DNA of 9,969 bases from Acholeplasmataceae bacterium (lineage in GTDB: Bacteria > Bacillota_I > Bacilli_A > ML615J-28 > CAG-698), in the NCBI GenBank assembly GCA_012839485.1, contig DUNF01000069.1:1-9969 (forward strand), written 5' to 3'. A model generated the notes under the pieces. The model was not told where the DNA came from. It saw only the letters and a program-made list of their open reading frames with translations, and made no database searches. Shown here piece by piece: positions 1 to 5,653 of the stretch; within the stretch, counting starts at the first letter, position 1, and each line of letters starts with the position of its first letter. The position numbers and the translations under genes are program-made.

Positions 1-132
1 ATCTTCTAATCTAGTTTTTTCTTCTTCAGTAAATCGATATTTTGCATATGTTTTTCTTAATTCTTTGTTTAAACTAAAGCCTTTATTCATAACTTTAGTA
101 ATAATATCTACAGCTATTTTAAAAATGTTCAT
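1..132 (-). CDS. 5' part of a hypothetical protein gene, possibly a NusB/RsmB-type helical domain (cut by window edge)
   Basis: The frame opens with ATG at 132-130 and stays open for 44 codons to the window edge, starting MNIFKIAVDIITKVMNKG and continuing with SLNKELRKTYAKYRFTEEEK. Its ATG overlaps the TGA stop of the upstream PHP gene by four bases (ATGA), the classic arrangement for translational coupling, so it is very probably a real gene of the same operon. The amphipathic helices and the pattern 'kv..kg.sLnkeL' followed by 'y.fte.ek..l' resemble the start of the NusB-like domain found in NusB and in the 16S rRNA cytosine methyltransferase RsmB. That is only a weak family guess from 44 residues. 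The rest of the gene lies outside the window. Confidence 0.6.
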   Translation of the reverse strand, partial: MNIFKIAVDIITKVMNKGFSLNKELRKTYAKYRFTEEEKTRLED

Positions 133-941
133 TTATTTAGCCTTTCTAAAAAATTAGTTAAGTAAGGCTTTTTTAAACTAACGCTACCAATATCACCATG
201 CTTGTAATCATCAAAACGATGAAAGTCAGATCCCGCAGTAACTAATAAATTATGCCTCTTACATAAAGCCAAATTATCTATAATTTGTTTATCAGTTGCA
301 TTAGGATAAAAAACTTCTATGCCATCAATCCCATATTCTAAGAATTCTTCTACTTTATTCTTTTTATATAAAATTGGATGAGCTAAAATCGCAATTCCAC
401 CTGCATCTTTAATAACCTTTATTCCTTCCTCACTTGATATTTTTGTACTTGGAATATAAGCTGGGCAGTTATCACCAATAAAATTCTCAAAAATCTCTTC
501 TCTTTCATATGGATAACCGGCTTCAATAATTAAACTAGCTATATTATATCTTGTAATTGTAACTTTAGGATCAAGTTTACCTAAATCTATTTCTATATTA
601 AAGTATTCTTTTAGTCTACTTTGGATTTCCTTAGCTCTTTTTTCTCTAATCTCTTGCATATGTTTTAAAAACTTCTCTATTTTTAAAATATTCTCTTTTT
701 CAGAAAAATATCCTAAAATATGAATAGATTCGTTGTTATTGATTGTAGAAAGCTCTAAGCCATAAATACCAACTAGGCCATACTTAGGAGCTAAAGCAAC
801 TGCTTCAATAGTACCTGCAATACAATCATGATCTGTTACAGAAAAATATTTAATCTTTTGTTTTTGTAACTCTTCTAATATTTCTTCAACACTTAAAGAA
901 CCATCAGAGTGAGTAGTATGCATATGAAAATCACCACGCAT
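129..941 (-). CDS. PHP-domain phosphoesterase, TrpH/YciV (RNase AM) type
   Basis: This is a 270-aa metal-dependent phosphoesterase of the PHP family (COG0613-like). Characterised members remove 3'-phosphate from 3',5'-nucleoside bisphosphates or trim RNA 5' to 3'; which applies here is not visible. Metal-ligand motifs are in the expected order: HMH with H6 and H8, D13 in SDG, TDHD at 36-39, E63, H74 in HILGY, H188 in AHP, and D239/H241 in GSDFH. The middle insertion (about 85-175) is the usual helical lid. Where many relatives read R-x-H-x-A, this protein has RYNIA (131-135), with Asn for His. The ATG at 941 has AGGAGG ending 12 nt upstream with further G-rich bases (GGGAG) nearer. This SD lies inside the last codons of the upstream gene, two bases before whose end the start follows. 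The downstream gene overlaps the TGA stop. It is probably a constitutively expressed cytoplasmic enzyme. Confidence 0.88.
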   Translation of the reverse strand: MRGDFHMHTTHSDGSLSVEEILEELQKQKIKYFSVTDHDCIAGTIEAVALAPKYGLVGIYGLELSTINNNESIHILGYFSEKENILKIEKFLKHMQEIREKRAKEIQSRLKEYFNIEIDLGKLDPKVTITRYNIASLIIEAGYPYEREEIFENFIGDNCPAYIPSTKISSEEGIKVIKDAGGIAILAHPILYKKNKVEEFLEYGIDGIEVFYPNATDKQIIDNLALCKRHNLLVTAGSDFHRFDDYKHGDIGSVSLKKPYLTNFLERLNK

Positions 942-943
942 CG

Positions 944-1831
944 CTATCTCCCACCTCCTAACTCATAGAAAATTAGAATAACAAAGTATCTTTTTTCTAA
1001 CTTTTGATATAATTCACTAAATTGTAAATAGTCATATAACTCTACATTAGATGTAGTTTTCATAATAAACTTAAATTTATTAAATAAAGCAATCCATTCT
1101 TTAAACTCAAAATTTAAAATAGCATCGCTTTTTAAAAAGTAACTATAATTATAAATAGTAGCATAAGACTTATTTTTGCCTTTTTCTAAGCAATTTACTA
1201 AAGCTTTAACTGTTTTCACAATTAAATCTCCACTATAATAATAAATATCATAGTAAGCATGCTCTAAATTATTATAATTCTTAATCAAATCATTTACTTC
1301 TCTTGCTAAACCTTCAAGTTCGTAAGCTTTTTTATCTTTAATTGCAGCTAAGGATGTCATTTTAATATTACGAAAATACGCATCATACAAATAGTTTAAA
1401 ATTGCATTTGCTTCTTTGAATTCTTTCTCATAGCTACTTATTTTATCAATAATCACATCCACTTCTTCAACATTTGCTTTATCAATACTTTCATATTCTG
1501 CTTTTAAAGTTTTACTAGCCTCTTTTAAAATAATAGAGCTATTAGAAACTTGCTCAATATTGATTTTAAATTTTAAATCTTTTTTAATTCCTTCTTGAAA
1601 TAAGATGATTGTATATAAACGTTTAAAGAATGGCTCAGAAGTATTATCAAATTCATTAATAAACTTAGTAATTTTTTCATTTTTTTGATCTAAAGAATAT
1701 TCTAAATAAGGGTCTACATCCTTTTTAATTTCTTTCATTTCATGGTAAAAATCACCCAAGTTTGCTTGAGCTTTCTTCATTTTAGGTTGTCCAGATAATG
1801 TAATATCAATTACTTCTTTATTCCTCTTCAT
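944..1831 (-). CDS. Hypothetical alpha-helical protein, 295 aa, first gene of the PHP operon
   Basis: I do not recognise this family. The 295-aa product is rich in Lys, Glu, Asn and Tyr, has no signal peptide, and shows no clear transmembrane segment or catalytic motif. It looks almost entirely alpha-helical. The 100-160 stretch has long runs of charged/hydrophobic alternation (ILKEASKTLKAEYESIDKAN, then DVIIDKISSYEKEFKEA) compatible with coiled coil, so a cytoplasmic scaffold or binding protein is possible but unproven. The N-terminal 35 residues are polar and probably disordered. The ATG at 1831 has AGGTGAT six nt upstream and an extended -10 promoter just before that. It lies two bases upstream of the PHP phosphoesterase gene, and its own last codons (GGA GGT GGG AGA) form that gene's Shine-Dalgarno, so the two are likely coupled. 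Codon use and AT content match its neighbours, giving no sign of recent transfer. Confidence 0.75.
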   Translation of the reverse strand: MKRNKEVIDITLSGQPKMKKAQANLGDFYHEMKEIKKDVDPYLEYSLDQKNEKITKFINEFDNTSEPFFKRLYTIILFQEGIKKDLKFKINIEQVSNSSIILKEASKTLKAEYESIDKANVEEVDVIIDKISSYEKEFKEANAILNYLYDAYFRNIKMTSLAAIKDKKAYELEGLAREVNDLIKNYNNLEHAYYDIYYYSGDLIVKTVKALVNCLEKGKNKSYATIYNYSYFLKSDAILNFEFKEWIALFNKFKFIMKTTSNVELYDYLQFSELYQKLEKRYFVILIFYELGGGR

Positions 1832-1835
1832 TTAA

Positions 1836-1858
1836 ATCACCTATATAATATTATAACA
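1836..1858 (-). promoter_or_regulatory. Extended -10 promoter and SD for the helical-protein/PHP operon
   Basis: On the minus strand TGTTATAAT (1858-1850) is a perfect extended -10 element (TG-N-TATAAT). No good -35 is visible at 16-18 nt, as is common for extended -10 promoters. Initiation 6-8 nt downstream would fall at about 1842-1844, at or beside the AGGTGAT ribosome binding site (1842-1836), giving an unusually short leader of roughly 11-13 nt. The promoter follows directly after the eno terminator, consistent with a separate transcription unit. Confidence 0.6.
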
Positions 1859-1880
1859 TAATTTAATCTATTTTCATAGT

Positions 1881-1917
1881 TAAAAACAAAAGTCCCTATT
1901 TAAGAATAAGGACTTTT
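1881..1917 (-). terminator. Intrinsic terminator of the gpmI-eno operon
   Basis: A 13-bp stem is formed by 1888-1900 and 1905-1917 with a four-base loop (1901-1904), beginning 17 bases after the eno stop. On the minus strand every position pairs, one as a G-U wobble (1896/1909); the arm ends in UUUU followed by GUUUUUA (1887-1881). On the plus strand the same position is a C-A mismatch, which indicates that the hairpin serves the minus-strand genes. Confidence 0.88.
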
Positions 1918-1934
1918 TTATTTAAAATAAATTA

Positions 1935-3248
1935 TTATTTCTTAGCTTTTTTAGCTTTTTTGATATTATAGAATGCTTCTCCACCTAAGTATTTAGATGT
2001 ATCACCTAATTCATCTTCAATTCTTAATAATTGATTGTACTTAGCAATACGATCTGTTCTACTAGCAGAACCAGTTTTAATTTGACCAGTATTTAATGCT
2101 ACAGCTAAATCGGCAATAGTTGTATCTTCAGATTCACCTGATCTATGTGAGATAACTGCTGTATAATTATGTTTCTTAGCAAGTTCTACAGTTTCTAATG
2201 TTTCAGTTAATGTACCAATTTGGTTAACTTTTACTAATACTGCATTAGCAACTCCTAAATCAATTCCTTTTTGTAATCTTGCTGTGTTAGTTACAAATAA
2301 GTCATCACCAACAAGTTGGATTTTCTTTCCTAGTTTTTCAGTTAAGTATTTCCAACCATCCCAGTCATCTTCATCTAATCCATCTTCAATTGAGATAATA
2401 GGATATTTTTCTACAAGCTCTACATAAAAATCAGCTAATTCTTTAGATGATAATTCTTTTCCACCTTCACCAGCTAAAACATATTTCTTAGTTTCTTTGT
2501 TGTAGAATTCTGATGCAGCAACATCCATTGCTAACATGATATCTTTACCAGGAACATATCCTGCTTCTTTAATAGCTTGCATAATAACTTGTAAAGCTTC
2601 TTCGTTACTTCCTAAATTAGGTGCAAATCCACCTTCATCACCTACAGATGTATTCTTTCCATCTTTCTTTAAAACCTTTTTAAGAGTATGGAAAATTTCT
2701 GCTGCAACTCTAATTCCTTCCGCAAAACTTTTAGCACTTACAGGCATAATCATAAATTCTTGGAAATCTACGTTGTTATCTGCGTGGCTTCCACCGTTTA
2801 AGATGTTAAGCATTGGAGTTGGAAGTGTACGAGCATTAAATCCACCAATGTAGTTATAGAAAGATAAACCACATAAGTCAGCAGCTGCTCTTGCACAAGC
2901 AATAGAAACTCCTAAAATAGCATTAGCACCAAGTTTACCTTTATTTGGTGTACCATCAAGTTCACACATAGCCATATCGATTCCTACTTGATCAAATACG
3001 TTAAATCCGATTAGTTCAGGTGCAATTAAATCGTTAACATTAGCTACTGCTTTTAATACTCCTTTACCTAAATAACGTTTTTTGTCTCCATCACGTAACT
3101 CTACAGCTTCATAAGCTCCTGTTGATGCTCCAGATGGAACGATTGCTGAACCAAAGCCCCCACTTTCAGTGTAAACTTCAACTTCGATTGTTGGATTACC
3201 TCTTGAATCCAATACTTCTCTTGCATAAATTTCATTAATAAATGGCAT
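1935..3248 (-). CDS. eno: Enolase (phosphopyruvate hydratase)
   Basis: Enolase interconverts 2-phosphoglycerate and phosphoenolpyruvate in glycolysis, as a cytoplasmic Mg-dependent oligomer. The 437-aa protein is full length. Visible landmarks are the mobile loop SGASTGAYE (39-47), H155 in NGGSH, E164, general acid/base E205 in SVGDEGGFAP, Mg ligands D242, E288 and D315 (GDDLFVTN), catalytic K340 in VKVNQIGT, the substrate loop SHRSGESEDT (367-376) and K391. The protein ends with a lysine-rich KKAKKAKK tail, longer than the usual YN(L/I)KK ending of Firmicute enolases. The ATG at 3248 shares one base with the TAA of gpmI (TAATG), and its GGAGG lies 7 nt upstream within the gpmI codons, so translation is coupled to the preceding pathway enzyme. 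A hairpin terminator follows. Identification is certain. Confidence 0.99.
   Translation of the reverse strand: MPFINEIYAREVLDSRGNPTIEVEVYTESGGFGSAIVPSGASTGAYEAVELRDGDKKRYLGKGVLKAVANVNDLIAPELIGFNVFDQVGIDMAMCELDGTPNKGKLGANAILGVSIACARAAADLCGLSFYNYIGGFNARTLPTPMLNILNGGSHADNNVDFQEFMIMPVSAKSFAEGIRVAAEIFHTLKKVLKKDGKNTSVGDEGGFAPNLGSNEEALQVIMQAIKEAGYVPGKDIMLAMDVAASEFYNKETKKYVLAGEGGKELSSKELADFYVELVEKYPIISIEDGLDEDDWDGWKYLTEKLGKKIQLVGDDLFVTNTARLQKGIDLGVANAVLVKVNQIGTLTETLETVELAKKHNYTAVISHRSGESEDTTIADLAVALNTGQIKTGSASRTDRIAKYNQLLRIEDELGDTSKYLGGEAFYNIKKAKKAKK
1944..1961 (-). repeat. 9-bp tandem repeat encoding the enolase lysine tail
   Basis: Two perfect copies of AAAAAAGCT (minus strand) lie head to tail at the 3' end of eno and encode Lys-Lys-Ala twice. 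The unit length is a multiple of three, so gain or loss of a copy would change tail length without shifting the frame. It is probably a simple slippage-prone tract. Confidence 0.7.
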
Positions 3249-4774
3249 TAAAATTCCTCCTTATTTTTATATATTAATGTCTTTCCAGTCATTTCAACTG
3301 GTTTTTTAATTCCTAACAATTCTAATAATGTAGGTGCAACATCACCTAAATTACCACCACTTCTTACTTTATAACTTTTATCTGTAATGATAAATGGAAC
3401 TGGGTTTAATGTATGAGCAGAAAATGGCTTTCCATCTTCTACAAGTTTCTCTGCATTTCCATGATCAGCGATAACTATCATCACTCCGCCAACTTTCTTA
3501 ACAGCTTCATACAATCTGCCAACACAAGTATCAACTGTTTCCACAGCTTTAACTGTAGCATCAAATACTGTTGTATGGCCTACCATATCGCAGTTAGCAA
3601 AGTTTAAGATAATTGTATCATATTTTCTAGATGCAATTGCTTCTTCTGCCTTTGCGCATACCTCAAAGGCACTCATTTCTGGTTTTAAATCATATGTTGG
3701 TACTTCTTTTGGAGAAGGTACTAAAATACGATCTGCCCCTTTAAATGTCCTTTCTTCTCCACCATCAAAGAAGAATGTAACGTGAGCATATTTTTCTGTC
3801 TCCGCAATCCTAAGTTGCGTCATCCCTGCTTTTTCAATAATTTCGCCATAGATATTTTCTAAAACAAGGTCAGGTAAGATTACTTCTCCCTTGACGTTTT
3901 CTGAATATTCCATCATTGAAGCATAGAATAAATCTTTAAATACTTTCCCATTTTGAATTCCTGTCATACTTAAATTAGTTAGTGCCATCGACATCTCAAT
4001 TGCCCTATCTTTTCTAAAGTTGGCAAAGATTACTGAATCACCATCATTTATATTAGAATCTAAATTAGCAATGTATGGATAAACAAACTCATCTGTTACT
4101 CCATTTACATATGACTCTTCAATTCCTTTAAAGACATTCTTAACAGCACCTTTGTTATAAACTAAAGCTTCATATGCCGGTTGAACACGATCCCAGTTAC
4201 GATCACGATCCATTGCATAATATCTACCACTTACAATACCAATTTTAGAATTACCAACTTTATCTATTGTTTCTTGTAATTCTTTTAAGTAAGTAAGTGC
4301 TGATTTAGGTGGTGTATCTCTTCCATCTAGATAAGCATGAACAACAACTTCTTTTACTCCCGCTGCTACAATCTTCTCAACTAAATACAAAATATGTTTG
4401 ATATGAGAGTGAACTCCACCATCTGATAGTAAACCCATTATATGAACTTTACTTTTATTTTCCTTAGCATGTTTTATTGCTTTTTGAATTACTTCATTTT
4501 TAATTAAAGTATTTTCTCTAACAGCGATATTAACTCTTGTTAGAGATTGATAAACAATTCTACCAGCACCTAAATTTAAATGTCCTACTTCACTATTACC
4601 CATTTGTCCTTCAGGTAAACCTACGGCTTCACCTGATGCATTTAATGTATTATTAGGATACTCTTTAAATAGATAATCTAAATTAGGTTTTTTAGCTGCG
4701 TAAATTGCATTATTATCTTTATTATCACTTAGACCAAATCCGTCTAAGATTGTAAGCATAACTAATCTCTTCAT
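3248..4774 (-). CDS. gpmI: 2,3-bisphosphoglycerate-independent phosphoglycerate mutase
   Basis: This is the cofactor-independent phosphoglycerate mutase, converting 3-phosphoglycerate to 2-phosphoglycerate in the cytoplasm. It is 508 aa, the normal length for this alkaline-phosphatase-superfamily enzyme. The phosphatase domain supplies metal ligands D11 (ILDGFG), nucleophile S61 in MGNSEVGH, D396 and H400 in NCDMVGH, D437/H438 in IADHGNAE, and H454 in SAHT. The inserted transferase domain (about 75-310) carries the substrate residues H122 in VHSH, D150/R152/D153 in YLDGRDTPP, R184 in SGRYYAMDRDR and R254/R258 in FRKDR. The ATG at 4774 has GAGGAGAG five nt or fewer upstream and a near-consensus promoter before that. 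It is first in a two-gene operon with eno, the next step of glycolysis. The family is Mn-dependent and pH-sensitive in Gram-positives; that property is family knowledge, not visible here. Confidence 0.99.
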   Translation of the reverse strand: MKRLVMLTILDGFGLSDNKDNNAIYAAKKPNLDYLFKEYPNNTLNASGEAVGLPEGQMGNSEVGHLNLGAGRIVYQSLTRVNIAVRENTLIKNEVIQKAIKHAKENKSKVHIMGLLSDGGVHSHIKHILYLVEKIVAAGVKEVVVHAYLDGRDTPPKSALTYLKELQETIDKVGNSKIGIVSGRYYAMDRDRNWDRVQPAYEALVYNKGAVKNVFKGIEESYVNGVTDEFVYPYIANLDSNINDGDSVIFANFRKDRAIEMSMALTNLSMTGIQNGKVFKDLFYASMMEYSENVKGEVILPDLVLENIYGEIIEKAGMTQLRIAETEKYAHVTFFFDGGEERTFKGADRILVPSPKEVPTYDLKPEMSAFEVCAKAEEAIASRKYDTIILNFANCDMVGHTTVFDATVKAVETVDTCVGRLYEAVKKVGGVMIVIADHGNAEKLVEDGKPFSAHTLNPVPFIITDKSYKVRSGGNLGDVAPTLLELLGIKKPVEMTGKTLIYKNKEEF

Positions 4775-4798
4775 ATTCTCTCCTCAAATTCCTTATCT

Positions 4799-4827
4799 AT
4801 TATATCAAATTCAAACAATCTTTTCAA
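4799..4827 (-). promoter_or_regulatory. Sigma-A-type promoter of gpmI-eno
   Basis: The minus strand reads TTGAAA (4827-4822), a 17-base spacer, then TATAAT (4804-4799). This is a perfect -10 and a five-of-six -35 at ideal spacing, so a strong housekeeping promoter is expected. The start point would be near 4792, leaving a leader of about 18 nt containing the GAGGAG ribosome binding site. No operator-like inverted repeat is evident around it. Confidence 0.85.
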
Positions 4828-4834
4828 TTAAGGT

Positions 4835-4873
4835 AAAAAAGAAAATGTTTTATATTCTAATTAAAACCATTTC
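4835..4873 (-). terminator. Probable weak terminator of folT
   Basis: On the minus strand GAAA/TTTC (4 bp), two mismatches, then GTTTTA/TAAAAC (6 bp) close a nine-base loop (arms 4873-4862 and 4852-4841), followed by six T (4840-4835). The stop codon of folT lies at the top of the 5' arm and loop. The AT-rich, interrupted stem makes it weaker than the other two terminators here, so some read-through into gpmI-eno is possible. Confidence 0.45.
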
Positions 4874-5478
4874 ATTGCCGGATCTTGGAGCACAATTAAC
4901 TTCTTAGTCTCCAAAATCAAAAATAACTGTTTAAAAATTGTATAAATTACCATTACTTCTAAAGGTAAAAGGACAATATTCTTCGTAAATCTAATCCAAA
5001 ATGAAGTAATTAAAGCTTCAAATACTAAATCCTTATTCATATAAATATAATACCAAAGCGTGCCTAAAAAAGCATTACATACCATATTTACAATTAACTT
5101 AGCTGCAATCAATTTCCAAAACTTGATTCTAGTTCGATAAAAGAAAATCCCATAAATAAAACCAGCCAGTGCTGATGTTAGAGTATAACCGATAAAGAAT
5201 GGTCCTGTAGGATGAATCACAAAACTTAAGACATCACTTATAGCACCAGAGACCATCCCTACTAAAGGACCAAAAATCATTCCTATTAAACTTGAAACTA
5301 TAAAATCAAATTTTATTCTTACTTCTGCTGTTACGGGAATATATAATAAGCCAACTACAACTTGTAAAGCTATTAATAACCCTATTAGTACTACATTTTT
5401 TAAACTACTAAATTCTTTTATTGTTTCTTTCCAATACCTCTTACAAAAAGGGCTTGGGTACATTTCTAACTCTTTCAA
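4861..5478 (-). CDS. folT: Folate-family ECF transporter S component (substrate-binding membrane subunit)
   Basis: This 205-aa integral membrane protein is the substrate-specific subunit of an energy-coupling factor transporter, which captures folate outside the cell and joins the shared EcfA-EcfA'-EcfT module (not encoded here). About six hydrophobic segments are visible, near 26-47, 57-74, 76-88, 93-113, 122-145 and 163-188. Typical folate S-component features include VRIKFDFIVSSLIGMIFGPL (53-72), a GxISD-like turn (78-82), HPTGPFFIGYTLTS (89-102) and RFTKNIVLLPLEV (163-175). The start is TTG at 5478: AGGAGG ends 7 nt upstream, whereas the nearest ATG (5463, residue 6) is 22 nt away. The leader holds a tetrahydrofolate riboswitch, which independently supports the substrate assignment. 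Vitamin uptake of this kind suggests dependence on external folate, though that is inference. Confidence 0.93.
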   Translation of the reverse strand: MKELEMYPSPFCKRYWKETIKEFSSLKNVVLIGLLIALQVVVGLLYIPVTAEVRIKFDFIVSSLIGMIFGPLVGMVSGAISDVLSFVIHPTGPFFIGYTLTSALAGFIYGIFFYRTRIKFWKLIAAKLIVNMVCNAFLGTLWYYIYMNKDLVFEALITSFWIRFTKNIVLLPLEVMVIYTIFKQLFLILETKKLIVLQDPAMKWF

Positions 5479-5483
5479 TTTAA

Positions 5484-5519
5484 GACCTCCTATTTTAAGA
5501 GATCCACATTACAGTGGAT
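5484..5519 (-). promoter_or_regulatory. Translational expression platform of the THF riboswitch (SD sequestration versus antisequestor)
   Basis: Two competing hairpins follow the aptamer. Hairpin A pairs AUCCAC (5519-5514) with GUGGAU (5507-5502), 6 perfect bp, and consumes the 3' strand of P1 and the conserved GCAUCC. Hairpin B pairs GAUCUC (5504-5499) with GAGGUC (5489-5484), 6 bp with one wobble and a nine-base loop, and buries most of the AGGAGG ribosome binding site (5491-5486). A and B share 5504-5502. The logic that follows is an OFF switch: bound folate stabilises P1, blocks A, and lets B hide the SD. There is no T-run, so control at translation is more likely than at transcription. 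Confidence 0.75.
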
Positions 5520-5601
5520 GCACCAGAAAACCGCCATTAAATGTTCGTCAATACCCGTATCTCCCAGAATATTGCACTTAACGCTTTCTAGCTACTCTGT
5601 A
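5510..5601 (-). promoter_or_regulatory. Tetrahydrofolate (THF-I) riboswitch aptamer upstream of folT
   Basis: Three blocks match my memory of the THF-I consensus in order: AGAGTAG (5598-5592), GCGTTAAGTGC (5584-5574) and GGTGCATCC (5524-5516), with GGGA (5565-5562) and GACGAA (5549-5544) between. The fold is supported by pairing: P1 UACAG/CUGUA (5601-5597 with 5514-5510), P2 of up to 9 bp (5591-5583 with 5531-5523, two G-U pairs) and P3 CAAUA/UAUUG (5574-5570 with 5553-5549). I did not model the long-range pseudoknot. THF-I aptamers sense reduced folates and usually precede folT or folate synthesis genes; the gene downstream is a folate-family transporter. Confidence 0.93.
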
Positions 5602-5609
5602 TTTTATCT

Positions 5610-5635
5610 AAAAAAGGTTATAAAATTATAACCTT
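5610..5635 (-). terminator. Intrinsic terminator of ftsZ
   Basis: A perfect 9-bp stem, AAGGTTATA/TATAACCTT (5635-5627 with 5622-5614), with a four-base loop is followed on the minus strand by TTTT, making a run of six T with the stem end. The 5' arm begins inside the TAA stop codon of ftsZ (5636-5634), leaving no spacer. It separates ftsZ from the riboswitch-controlled folT unit. Confidence 0.9.
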
Positions 5636-5653
5636 ATTTAAATCTATTCTTTA
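5625..5653 (-). promoter_or_regulatory. Candidate folT promoter nested in the ftsZ terminator
   Basis: A perfect TATAAT (5630-5625) sits in the 5' arm and loop of the ftsZ terminator, with a poor -35 (TAAAGA, 5653-5648) at 17 nt. Initiation would fall near 5618, about 17 nt before the riboswitch P1, a sensible position. The only other -10-like element before the aptamer (TAAAAT, 5606-5601) would start transcription inside P1. The AT-rich palindrome could produce this match by chance. Confidence 0.35.

Noticed and set aside
129..135. UGA read as tryptophan (Mollicute code)
   Set aside because: UGA ends the PHP gene in a four-base overlap with the next start, and the tryptophans I checked (FtsZ and FolT C-termini) are UGG.
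1944..1961. AAAAAAG runs in eno as programmed -1 frameshift sites
   Set aside because: The reading frame is AAA AAA G rather than A AAA AAG, so the codons are not in the required register, and no stimulating structure or useful alternative frame is present.
2536..2853. Open plus-strand frame of 105 codons inside eno
   Set aside because: It is the antisense shadow of a highly conserved enolase segment, and its translation resembles no protein family.
3413..3607. Open plus-strand frame inside gpmI
   Set aside because: It is antisense to the conserved phosphatase domain of gpmI, and its translation looks like no known protein.
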